Source: JAAFHS01 sp031396505 (GTDB taxonomy: Bacteria > Pseudomonadota > Alphaproteobacteria > Rhodobacterales > Rhodobacteraceae). From it: a stretch of DNA of 15,474 bases. The stretch spans positions 1 to 15,474 of the forward strand of contig JANNKX010000049.1 in the NCBI GenBank assembly GCA_031396505.1. The letters run 5' to 3'. The position numbers and the translations under genes were made by a program. Positions 6,004 through 12,046 of the stretch are shown in pieces (within the stretch, counting starts at the first letter, position 1; every line of letters starts with the position of its first letter). Under the pieces are notes generated by a model. It was not told the origin of the DNA, did not search any database, and saw nothing but the letters and a program-made list of their open reading frames with translations.

Positions 6004-7452
6004 ATGAGACGCCTCCGCAACGTCAAGATCGTCGCAACACTCGGCCCTGCCTCCAACGATTACAAGATGATCCGCGCATTATTTGAGGCAGGCGCCGACG
6101 TGTTTCGCCTGAATATGAGCCATGGCACACATGATGACATCCGCGCGCGCCACACCATCATCCGGCAGGTCGAGGCCGATACAGGCCGCCCGATCTGCAT
6201 TCTGGCCGATCTGCAGGGGCCAAAGCTGCGCGTGGGCACGTTTGCAAATGCGGGCGGCGAAGAACTGGTTGAAGGTGCCAAATTCCGCATGGACCTGTCC
6301 AGTGCGCCGGGCGACGCCAGCAGGGTAAACCTGCCGCACCCCGAAATTTTTGCAGCACTGGAACCGGGCACGTCGCTGTTGGTGAATGACGGCAAGATCC
6401 GTCTGATCGTGGATACGTGCGGCAAGGATTTCGCAGATTGCACCGTCACGGTGGGTGGCACGATTTCGAACCGCAAGGGCGTGAACGTGCCTGATGTGGT
6501 GCTGCCGGTGGCGGCACTGTCGCAGAAAGACCGGGGCGATCTTGAATTTGCCTGCGAACTGGGCGTGGACTGGCTGGCGCTGTCGTTCGTGCAGCGACCT
6601 GAAGACGTGCTGGAAGCGCGCCAGCTGGCAAAGGGGCGCGCGGCGATCCTGTCAAAAATTGAAAAACCGGCGGCCGTCAAAGCCTATGATGCGATTTTGC
6701 GGGTTTCGGATGGCATCATGGTGGCGCGCGGCGATCTGGGGGTCGAATTGCCGGTCTATTCGGTGCCGCCCATCCAGAAACGTCTGGTGCGCGGGGCCCG
6801 CGCGGCGGGCAAGCCGGTGATCGTGGCGACGCAAATGATGGAATCGATGATCGAATCGCCCGTGCCAACGCGGGCCGAGGTCAGCGACGTGGCCACAGCG
6901 ATCTATGAAGGCGCGGATGCGGTGATGCTGTCGGCGGAATCGGCGGCGGGCAAATACCCGGTCGAGGCCGTAACAACGATGCACAACGTGGCGCTGTCGG
7001 TGGAAAAAGACCCCACCTACCGCCAGATCATCGAGGCCAGCCGCGTGATTGCGCGCGAAACCGTGGCTGACGGCATCGTGGCCGCGGCGCGCGAAATCGC
7101 CGAGGCGACTAACATCAAGGCCATCGCCTGCTTTAGTCAGTCCGGCACAACAGCCAGCCTTGTGGCGCGCGAACGTCCACGGGTGCCAATTCTGGCGCTG
7201 ACGCCGCTGATGTCAACGGCGCGGCGCATGTCGCTGACATGGGGGTTGTACGCGGCCATCACCGAACCTCAGGACCGGTTCAAAGGCGCGGTTCTGGCGG
7301 CAGTCCGCGCCGCGCGTGAGAACGGCTTTGCCGACCAAGAGGACCAGATCGTGGTGACAGCGGGTGTGCCGTTCAACGTCAAAGGCACCACAAATATCCT
7401 GCGTGTGGCCCCTTGCGATGAACGGTTGATCAGCAGCGCTGACCCAGAGTAA
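6004..7452 (+). CDS. pyk: Pyruvate kinase
   Basis: Pyruvate kinase transfers phosphate from phosphoenolpyruvate to ADP, giving pyruvate and ATP at the end of glycolysis. The protein has 482 residues, the usual bacterial length. Visible active-site parts are the opening KIVATLGPAS, R35-L-N37-M-S39-H40 (RLNMSHG), D69-L-Q-G-P-K74 for substrate and ion binding, the catalytic lysine K218 in SKIEKP, Mg ligands E220 and D244 (ARGDLGVE), and T276 in VATQMMESM. The inserted B domain covers roughly residues 75-165, and the C-terminal domain runs from about 345 to the end. The start has AAGGAAAAGG five bases before the ATG. In many Roseobacter-type bacteria much sugar flows through the Entner-Doudoroff path, where this enzyme still makes pyruvate. 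The small membrane protein gene follows after 31 bases and probably shares its transcript. Confidence 0.97.
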   Translation: MRRLRNVKIVATLGPASNDYKMIRALFEAGADVFRLNMSHGTHDDIRARHTIIRQVEADTGRPICILADLQGPKLRVGTFANAGGEELVEGAKFRMDLSSAPGDASRVNLPHPEIFAALEPGTSLLVNDGKIRLIVDTCGKDFADCTVTVGGTISNRKGVNVPDVVLPVAALSQKDRGDLEFACELGVDWLALSFVQRPEDVLEARQLAKGRAAILSKIEKPAAVKAYDAILRVSDGIMVARGDLGVELPVYSVPPIQKRLVRGARAAGKPVIVATQMMESMIESPVPTRAEVSDVATAIYEGADAVMLSAESAAGKYPVEAVTTMHNVALSVEKDPTYRQIIEASRVIARETVADGIVAAAREIAEATNIKAIACFSQSGTTASLVARERPRVPILALTPLMSTARRMSLTWGLYAAITEPQDRFKGAVLAAVRAARENGFADQEDQIVVTAGVPFNVKGTTNILRVAPCDERLISSADPE

Positions 7453-7483
7453 CCTAAGGGCTGTTCGATAAGGGAAGCCCAGT

Positions 7484-7708
7484 ATGGATACCGACCTTTT
7501 TCTGGTCATCGGCATCATTATCACGGTACTTGCCGTGCCGCCAGTTGTGGGGGCATTTTCGGAAAGTCGCCCGCCACGCGCAGGTGCGATCATGTTCCTG
7601 ATCGGGGGTGGGTTGATCGCGTTGGCACTGACACAGGGAACTATCCGCTATTCGGTGCCCGATATTCCGGACGTCTTTACGCGCGTTGTTGGCCGCTATC
7701 TGAACTAG
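7484..7708 (+). CDS. Small two-helix membrane protein, unknown function
   Basis: A 74-residue protein with a good ribosome site (AAGGGAAG about eight bases before the ATG). It has two likely membrane helices, residues 5-24 (LFLVIGIIITVLAVPPVVGA) and about 34-51 (GAIMFLIGGGLIALALTQ). A short polar loop (FSESRPPR) joins them, and the tail contains YSVPDIPDVFTRVVGRYLN. With the charged loop probably cytoplasmic, both ends would be outside. The position between pyk and rpmI and the coding-like composition argue for a real gene. It may be transcribed with pyk. No known family was recognised. Confidence 0.75.
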   Translation: MDTDLFLVIGIIITVLAVPPVVGAFSESRPPRAGAIMFLIGGGLIALALTQGTIRYSVPDIPDVFTRVVGRYLN

Positions 7709-7745
7709 AGGCCTTGCGCCGCCAAACATTTCCGCCTAACAGAGC

Positions 7746-7796
7746 GGCTTCAAAAAGCCTGCGCGTCCGGCCAGAAGTGGCATGCCGAGTCGCGCA
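7746..7796 (+). promoter_or_regulatory. Structured leader before rpmI
   Basis: Two adjacent hairpins lie just before the L35 gene. The first has GGCTT/AAGCC (7746-7750 with 7755-7759) and a CAAA loop. The second has an outer TGCGCG/CGCGCA stem (7760-7765 with 7791-7796) and an inner CGGC/GCCG stem (7768-7771 with 7784-7787). The second ends 11 bases before the GGAG ribosome site. L35-L20 operons are autoregulated by L20 in other bacteria; whether this RNA does so is inference. Confidence 0.35.
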
Positions 7797-7817
7797 TTGT
7801 CACGATTGGAGATCGAA

Positions 7818-8018
7818 ATGCCCAAGATGAAGACGAAGTCGGCGGCGAAAAAGCGTTTCAGCTTTACCGCCTCCGGTCGGGTGAAAGCTGGCCCTGCCGG
7901 CAAGCGCCACGGCATGATCAAACGTTCGACGAAGTTCATTCGCGATGCATCCGGGGCGATGATCCTATGTGCGTCCGACGCGAAGATCGTCAAAAAATAC
8001 ATGCCCTACGACCGGTAA
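7818..8018 (+). CDS. rpmI: 50S ribosomal protein L35
   Basis: The 66-residue, very basic protein of the large ribosomal subunit begins MPKMKTKSAAKKRF, the standard bacterial L35 opening. It continues with FTASGRVK and a central KRHGMI block and ends KYMPYDR, as usual for Rhodobacteraceae. The ATG at 7818 is chosen because GGAG lies six bases upstream; an in-frame ATG at 7782 would add 12 residues absent from L35 proteins. rplT follows after 12 bases, forming the conserved L35-L20 operon. Confidence 0.97.
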   Translation: MPKMKTKSAAKKRFSFTASGRVKAGPAGKRHGMIKRSTKFIRDASGAMILCASDAKIVKKYMPYDR

Positions 8019-8030
8019 GGAGAAACACAT

Positions 8031-8396
8031 ATGTCCCGCGTCAAATCCGGTGTTGTGACCCACGCCCGTCACCGCAAGGTCATCAAGGCGGCCAAAGGCT
8101 ACTACGCTGCCCGATCCACCAACTTCCGCACGGCCACGCAGGCCGTTGACAAGGCCAACCAGTACGCCACCCGTGACCGCAAGGTCCGCAAGCGCAACTT
8201 CCGCGCGCTGTGGATCCAGCGGATCAATGCGGCTGTGCGCCTGTTCGATCCGGCCTTCACCTATTCACGTTTCATCAACGGTCTGGCCTTGGCTGGCATC
8301 GAGGTGGACCGCAAAGTGCTGGCCGATCTTGCCGTGCACGAACCCGAGGCGTTCAACGCGATTGCGGCGCAAGCCAAGGCCGCCGTTCCCGCCTGA
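8031..8396 (+). CDS. rplT: 50S ribosomal protein L20
   Basis: The 121-residue protein binds 23S rRNA early in large-subunit assembly. It starts MSRVKSGVVTHARHRKVIKAAKGYYAARS, matching the lysine/arginine-rich N-terminal extension of L20; the rest (RKRNFRALWIQRINAA, YSRFINGLALAGIEVDRKVLADLA) matches the globular C-terminal domain. Full length. A clear AAGGAG lies eight bases before the ATG. It follows rpmI by 12 bases and is ended by the terminator at 8417-8450. Confidence 0.97.
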   Translation: MSRVKSGVVTHARHRKVIKAAKGYYAARSTNFRTATQAVDKANQYATRDRKVRKRNFRALWIQRINAAVRLFDPAFTYSRFINGLALAGIEVDRKVLADLAVHEPEAFNAIAAQAKAAVPA

Positions 8397-8416
8397 CCAG
8401 TCCTGACCAGATCTTG

Positions 8417-8450
8417 AAAACCCCCGCGTGCCCGTCACGCGGGGTTTTTT
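8417..8450 (+). terminator. Intrinsic terminator of the rpmI-rplT operon
   Basis: A nine-pair stem CCCCGCGTG / CACGCGGGG (8422-8430 with 8436-8444), loop CCCGT, is followed at once by six T residues and preceded by AAAA. This is a textbook rho-independent terminator 20 bases after the rplT stop. The A and T tracts could make it work partly in the other direction too. Confidence 0.93.
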
Positions 8451-8508
8451 CTTGCCTTACGGGCTGGCTGTACGGATCATGCGCAAAGGTATGGCTAAGG
8501 GGGCGGGT

Positions 8509-9801
8509 ATGGCAGGCGATCTGCGCTTGAACGGCGAAGACGTGCTGTCCCTGCCCGCGCTGGAGGATGCGGCGCGCGATACATCGCCCGCCCGCACCGC
8601 CCTTGACCAAGCAAATGCACTGCTGGACGCGGGCAAGACCCATGCCGCCGCCGATCTGTGCGTGACGACCCTGCGCGGTGAAGCGTTGGCACCGATGACG
8701 GCGGCCAATCTGCTGATGGTGCTGCGCGCGGCGGGTGGCGTGACCGATGCCGATGCGATTGCAACAGATTTCTTTGCGCAGTTGGGCGCGGGTGTGATGG
8801 ATGCCCACCGCCAGATCAATCTGGGCCGCCTGATGGCGGTGATGGGCCGCAAGGATGATGCCGTGGCGCTGCTGACGCAGGGCCTGTGCGATGACCCTAC
8901 ACATCAGGCCGGGGTGCTGACCCTCACCGGGATTTTACTGCACCGGGGCGATGCTGATGCGGCGATGGCGCTGTGGCAGCCGATTTTTGCCGGCGCGCCC
9001 GAAGATGGGGTGATCCGCCTGAACCTTGTGCGCATCCTTGCCCAGTCGGGCTTTCTGGGGCACGCCCGCACGTTGCTCGACAAGACGGAACCGCTCTGCA
9101 CCCAGAACCGTGCCGAATTTGATCATGTGGCAGGCGCGCTGCGCGGCACTCACGCGGGGCCAGCACAGGCGGCAATGACGCTTGAGGTGTTTGAACGGTT
9201 CGCCCCCAGCTATGACAAGACGCTGGCAAAACTGGGTAACCTTGGCCCCGATGCGGTGGCCGCGATGCTGCATCGGCTGTCCCTGCCTGCGCAACGCAAA
9301 CTCGATGTTCTGGATGCGGGCTGTGGCACGGGGTTGTGCGGCCCGCTGCTGCGCCCCTATGCGCGGCGATTGCACGGTGTCGACCTGTCACCTGCGATGC
9401 TGGCCAAGGCGCGGGCGAAGAAAAGCTATGACAAACTGTCGCGCGCCGATCTTGGCACGCTGGGCACGTTGCCTGCGGGACCATTTGACCTGATCGTCAG
9501 TTCGGATGTTCTGGTGTATTTCGGCGATCTGGTGGCTGTACTGGCGAATTTCGCGCGCCTGCTGCGTCCGGGTGGCTGGGTCGTGCTGACGGTCGAAGAT
9601 GCGGGTGACGCAATTGCGCCCGGATGGTCACTGTCACCATCAGGTCGCCACAAGCACAGCCTTGCCTATCTGGACGCGGCCCTGCGCACAGTGGGGTTTG
9701 CCGCCCCAAAGTTGACCCATGGCTTTGATCTGCGGCACGAATTTGGCACACCGATACGGGGTCTGGGCGTGGCCGCACAACGGCTCGCGGTGTTTGGGTA
9801 A
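8509..9801 (+). CDS. TPR-containing class I SAM-dependent methyltransferase (COG4976-like)
   Basis: The 430-residue protein has two parts. Residues ~28-210 are helical and read as degenerate TPR repeats (ALDQANALLDAGKTHAAADL; GRLMAVMGRKDDAVALLTQGL; LTGILLHRGDADAAMALWQ). Residues ~222-430 are a Rossmann-type methyltransferase: a lead-in VFERFAPSYDKTLAKLG, SAM motif I VLDAGCGTG (267-275), acidic D292 in HGVDLS, PFDLIVSSDVLVYFGDL (325-341), and LLRPGGWVVLTVE. The layout fits the predicted TPR-methyltransferase group COG4976; the substrate is unknown. The ATG at 8509 is chosen because AAGGGGG lies five bases upstream; earlier starts in frame (8479, 8491) lack a well-spaced site and the most upstream one would lie inside the rplT terminator. 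It is downstream of that terminator and 67 bases before pheS, so it may be transcribed with pheS. Confidence 0.88.
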   Translation: MAGDLRLNGEDVLSLPALEDAARDTSPARTALDQANALLDAGKTHAAADLCVTTLRGEALAPMTAANLLMVLRAAGGVTDADAIATDFFAQLGAGVMDAHRQINLGRLMAVMGRKDDAVALLTQGLCDDPTHQAGVLTLTGILLHRGDADAAMALWQPIFAGAPEDGVIRLNLVRILAQSGFLGHARTLLDKTEPLCTQNRAEFDHVAGALRGTHAGPAQAAMTLEVFERFAPSYDKTLAKLGNLGPDAVAAMLHRLSLPAQRKLDVLDAGCGTGLCGPLLRPYARRLHGVDLSPAMLAKARAKKSYDKLSRADLGTLGTLPAGPFDLIVSSDVLVYFGDLVAVLANFARLLRPGGWVVLTVEDAGDAIAPGWSLSPSGRHKHSLAYLDAALRTVGFAAPKLTHGFDLRHEFGTPIRGLGVAAQRLAVFG

Positions 9802-9868
9802 AATGCCCGCGCCACTTGCATCGGACCCCGTGTCCCGCTAGCACCATCCGGCATTGATGGAGGCTGCG

Positions 9869-10951
9869 ATGGACGGGTTGGATACACTGAAAATCAAATA
9901 CCTGACCGCCGTGGCATCCGCCGCCGATGAGGCCGCACTGGAAGAGGTGCGCCTTGCCGCTCTTGGTAAAAAGGGCGAGATTTCTGCGTTGATGGCAACC
10001 CTTGGGAAGATGGACCCCGATCAACGCAAGGCTGCGGGTGCCATGCTGAACGTCGTCAAGGATGAGATTGACGCCGCCCTGCGTGCGAAGAAAGCCGCGC
10101 TTGCCGATGCCGCCCTTGATGCGCGACTGCGCGACGAATGGCTGGACGTGACGCTGCCCGCGCGCCCCCGCCCGCGTGGCACGATCCATCCTGTCAGTCA
10201 GGTGATGGAGGAATTGACGGCGATCTTTGCCGATATGGGTTTCGCCGTGGCCGAAGGCCCGCAGGTGGAAAGCGACTGGTATAATTTCGATGCCCTGAAC
10301 ATCCCGCCTGAACACCCGGCACGGCAGGAACATGATACGTTCTTCATGCACCGCGCCCCCGGCGACAACCGCCCGCCGCATGTGTTGCGCACGCATACCA
10401 GCCCGGTGCAAATCCGCGCGCTGATGGACCAAGGCGCGCCAATTCGGGTCATCGCACCGGGTCGCGTGTACCGCATGGACATGGACCAGACCCACACCCC
10501 GATGTTCCATCAGGTCGAGGGCCTCGCGATTGACCGCGACATCAGCATGGCCAACCTGAAATGGGTCCTGGAGGAATTCTGCCGCGCCTATTTCGAGGTG
10601 CCATCGGTGGAGCTGCGGTTCCGCGCATCGCATTTTCCGTTCACCGAACCGTCGGCGGAAGTGGACATCCGCTGTTCATGGGAAGGTGGGCAATTGAAGA
10701 TCGGCCAAGGCGACAAGTGGATGGAAATCTTGGGGTCGGGCATGGTGCACCCCAAGGTGCTGACCGCCGCCGGGGTGGACCCGACGCAATGGCAGGGGTT
10801 CGCGTTTGGCATGGGCATCGACCGGATTGCGATGCTGAAATACGGCATTCCGGACCTGCGCGCGTTCTTTGAGAGCGATTTGCGCTGGCTGCGGCACTAT
10901 GGGTTTGCCGCGCTCGATATACCGGATCTGGCGGGGGGGTTGAGCGGGTGA
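9869..10951 (+). CDS. pheS: Phenylalanyl-tRNA synthetase subunit alpha
   Basis: The catalytic subunit of the (alpha-beta)2 enzyme that charges tRNA-Phe with phenylalanine. It has 360 residues, normal length. Residues 1-90 form the coiled-coil arm that contacts tRNA. The class II core starts at HPVSQVMEELTAIFADMGF, continues through LRTHTSPVQIRAL (motif 2 region) and RVYRMDMDQTHTPMFHQVEGL, and ends with motif 3, WQGFAFGMGIDRIAMLKYGI. The ATG at 9869 has GGAGG five bases upstream; TTG and ATG codons at 9854 and 9857 are less well placed. Its stop codon shares one base with the cupin start. The beta subunit gene is not next to it but begins about 1.1 kb downstream. Confidence 0.97.
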   Translation: MDGLDTLKIKYLTAVASAADEAALEEVRLAALGKKGEISALMATLGKMDPDQRKAAGAMLNVVKDEIDAALRAKKAALADAALDARLRDEWLDVTLPARPRPRGTIHPVSQVMEELTAIFADMGFAVAEGPQVESDWYNFDALNIPPEHPARQEHDTFFMHRAPGDNRPPHVLRTHTSPVQIRALMDQGAPIRVIAPGRVYRMDMDQTHTPMFHQVEGLAIDRDISMANLKWVLEEFCRAYFEVPSVELRFRASHFPFTEPSAEVDIRCSWEGGQLKIGQGDKWMEILGSGMVHPKVLTAAGVDPTQWQGFAFGMGIDRIAMLKYGIPDLRAFFESDLRWLRHYGFAALDIPDLAGGLSG

Positions 10952-11298
10952 TGAAAGTCAATCTCACCGATAAGCTGGCGCAGTTTGATGATTTTTGGTC
11001 ACCCAAGATTGTTGGTGGTTTCAACGGCAATGATCTGATGGTTGTCAAGATCAAGGGGGAATTTGTCTGGCATAGTCATCCTGAAACGGATGACTTCTTT
11101 CTTTGCCTGCATGGACAGGTCACCATCAAGTTGCGCGGTACCAATGTTATTCTGAACCCTCGTGAGCTGTTTGTGGTGCCCAAAGGGGTGGAACACTGCC
11201 CGATGGCCGCGCAAGAGGCGCATCTGTTGCTAATTGAGCCTGCCGGCACACCCAACACCGGTGATCCAAAGTCAGCCGCGCTCAAGTCAACGATCTGA
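10951..11298 (+). CDS. Single-domain cupin protein
   Basis: A 115-residue protein of the small cupin fold. Cupin motif 1 is seen as GEFVWHSHPETDDFFLCLHG (36-55), with H41 and H43 as likely metal ligands and an acidic cluster ETDD where the usual glutamate sits. Motif 2 is VVPKGVEHCPMA (75-86) with H82. Such proteins bind a divalent metal and may be dioxygenases, isomerases or plain binding proteins; the reaction cannot be told. The ATG at 10951 overlaps the pheS stop (TGATG), which suggests translation coupled to pheS; a GGGGGGG run lies upstream. The gene is visibly less G/C-rich than its neighbours (many AAT, GAT, TTT, GTT codons), so it may be a later arrival. Confidence 0.85.
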   Translation: MKVNLTDKLAQFDDFWSPKIVGGFNGNDLMVVKIKGEFVWHSHPETDDFFLCLHGQVTIKLRGTNVILNPRELFVVPKGVEHCPMAAQEAHLLLIEPAGTPNTGDPKSAALKSTI

Positions 11299-11301
11299 AC
11301 A

Positions 11302-11745
11302 ATGACCGACCCCGACACCAGCCACCGCATCCATATCGCGGCCAACGACCCGGCCTTTGCTCAAAAGCGCGAGGCAGCGGTGGTGATGATCTGTGATGCG
11401 ATCAGTGCCGTCGCCCGCCCTATGGGATACACCCAAAAGGGCACCACATGGGCGCGCGAGACAGCTAATGGCAAGACTGCGATCAACCTGCAACGCAGCC
11501 GCTATGGCTTTGACGCCTATATCAACTTGCGCTTTGTCACCCCGGACGGCGATCTGCCCGATGATCCCGTTTGGCAGCAAGGTGATGATATCCGGCTTGA
11601 TCAGTTTTGCCAGCCGGGGGAAGGGGATGGCGTGGTGTCATACCTTGATGTGCATGAAAACCCCGATTGCCTGATCCAACCGATGACCATCCTGCGTGCG
11701 CGGGCCTTGCCTTGGCTGGACGCGCACCATCAGGGCAACGCTTAG
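11302..11745 (+). CDS. DUF4304-like protein
   Basis: A 147-residue soluble protein without signal or membrane segment. The pattern MGYTQKGTTWARE (41-53), then INLQRSRYGFDAYINLRF (61-78), matches the core of the DUF4304 family, in which a 'full-length protein, thick with tryptophan and glutamine-serine pairs' appears as GF-x-K-x-G-x-x-W...NLQ-x-S-x-x-x-x-x-x-IN. The function of that family is unknown; some members sit among polymorphic toxin immunity genes, but no toxin is seen here. It begins three bases after the cupin stop and has no clear ribosome site, so it may depend on translation of the cupin. Family match is from motif recall and moderately sure. Confidence 0.7.
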   Translation: MTDPDTSHRIHIAANDPAFAQKREAAVVMICDAISAVARPMGYTQKGTTWARETANGKTAINLQRSRYGFDAYINLRFVTPDGDLPDDPVWQQGDDIRLDQFCQPGEGDGVVSYLDVHENPDCLIQPMTILRARALPWLDAHHQGNA

Positions 11746-11749
11746 GCTG

Positions 11750-11887
11750 TCAGCCAAACAGCGGCAGCGCAAAGCCATAGCTGTTGGCAATCAGAATAAA
11801 CAGCAGTGCGGTCAGCCCCATCAGCAGGCACATCCGCCAGACGGGCACACGTTTGCGATTCTTGGGGATGTTCAGCATTGGGTCCAT
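11750..11887 (-). CDS. Small single-pass membrane peptide (45 residues), unknown function
   Basis: On the minus strand an ATG at 11887 opens MDPMLNIPKNRKRVPVWRMC, followed by LLMGLTALLFILIANSYGFA and LPLFG, then TGA. A basic patch (K9-N-R-K-R-V) before one hydrophobic helix (about 19-35) is the expected pattern for an inner-membrane peptide with the N-terminus inside. Codon use (CTG, CGC, GCC, ATC) is like that of the neighbours. It lies convergent to the DUF4304-like gene, four bases from its stop, and divergent from pheT. There is no strong ribosome site before either ATG (codons 1 and 4), which lowers confidence. It is below usual length cut-offs and could be missed by gene callers. Confidence 0.55.
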   Translation of the reverse strand: MDPMLNIPKNRKRVPVWRMCLLMGLTALLFILIANSYGFALPLFG

Positions 11888-12046
11888 GTGAACAAATTAC
11901 TGCAGATTCGGACCGCAATTAAGGCAGAACCTGCCACAGTTTGAGAACAAGCCGTTTCCCGGCAGGAAACCGCCAACCCCTCTGCTTCCCATCGGCAACC
12001 CTTTGCGCTAATTGCCGAGGGCGCCGCATCTTCAAGGACTTCGACC
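11888..12046 (+). promoter_or_regulatory. pheT leader region with hairpins
   Basis: This 159-base spacer before pheT is A/T-richer at its left end and should contain the pheT promoter, though no clear -35/-10 pair was found. It has GGCAG (11923-11927), CTGCC (11931-11935) and a second GGCAG (11961-11965), so the CTGCC can pair with either side. A further stem TCGGCAA/TTGCCGA (11992-11998 with 12012-12018) lies just before the ribosome site. There is no U-run and no phenylalanine-rich leader peptide, so classical phe attenuation is not supported. Confidence 0.35.

Noticed and set aside
7746..7760. GGCTT/AAGCC hairpin as terminator of the pyk unit
   Set aside because: The stem is only five pairs and no T-run follows on the plus strand.
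8428..8508. Upstream extension of the methyltransferase gene
   Set aside because: It would begin inside the rplT terminator; a well-spaced AAGGGGG favours the ATG at 8509.
9497..10633. Long minus-strand open frame (378 codons) opposite the methyltransferase and pheS
   Set aside because: It is a shadow of G/C-rich coding on the plus strand; the protein has an odd histidine/arginine-rich composition and no recognisable domain.
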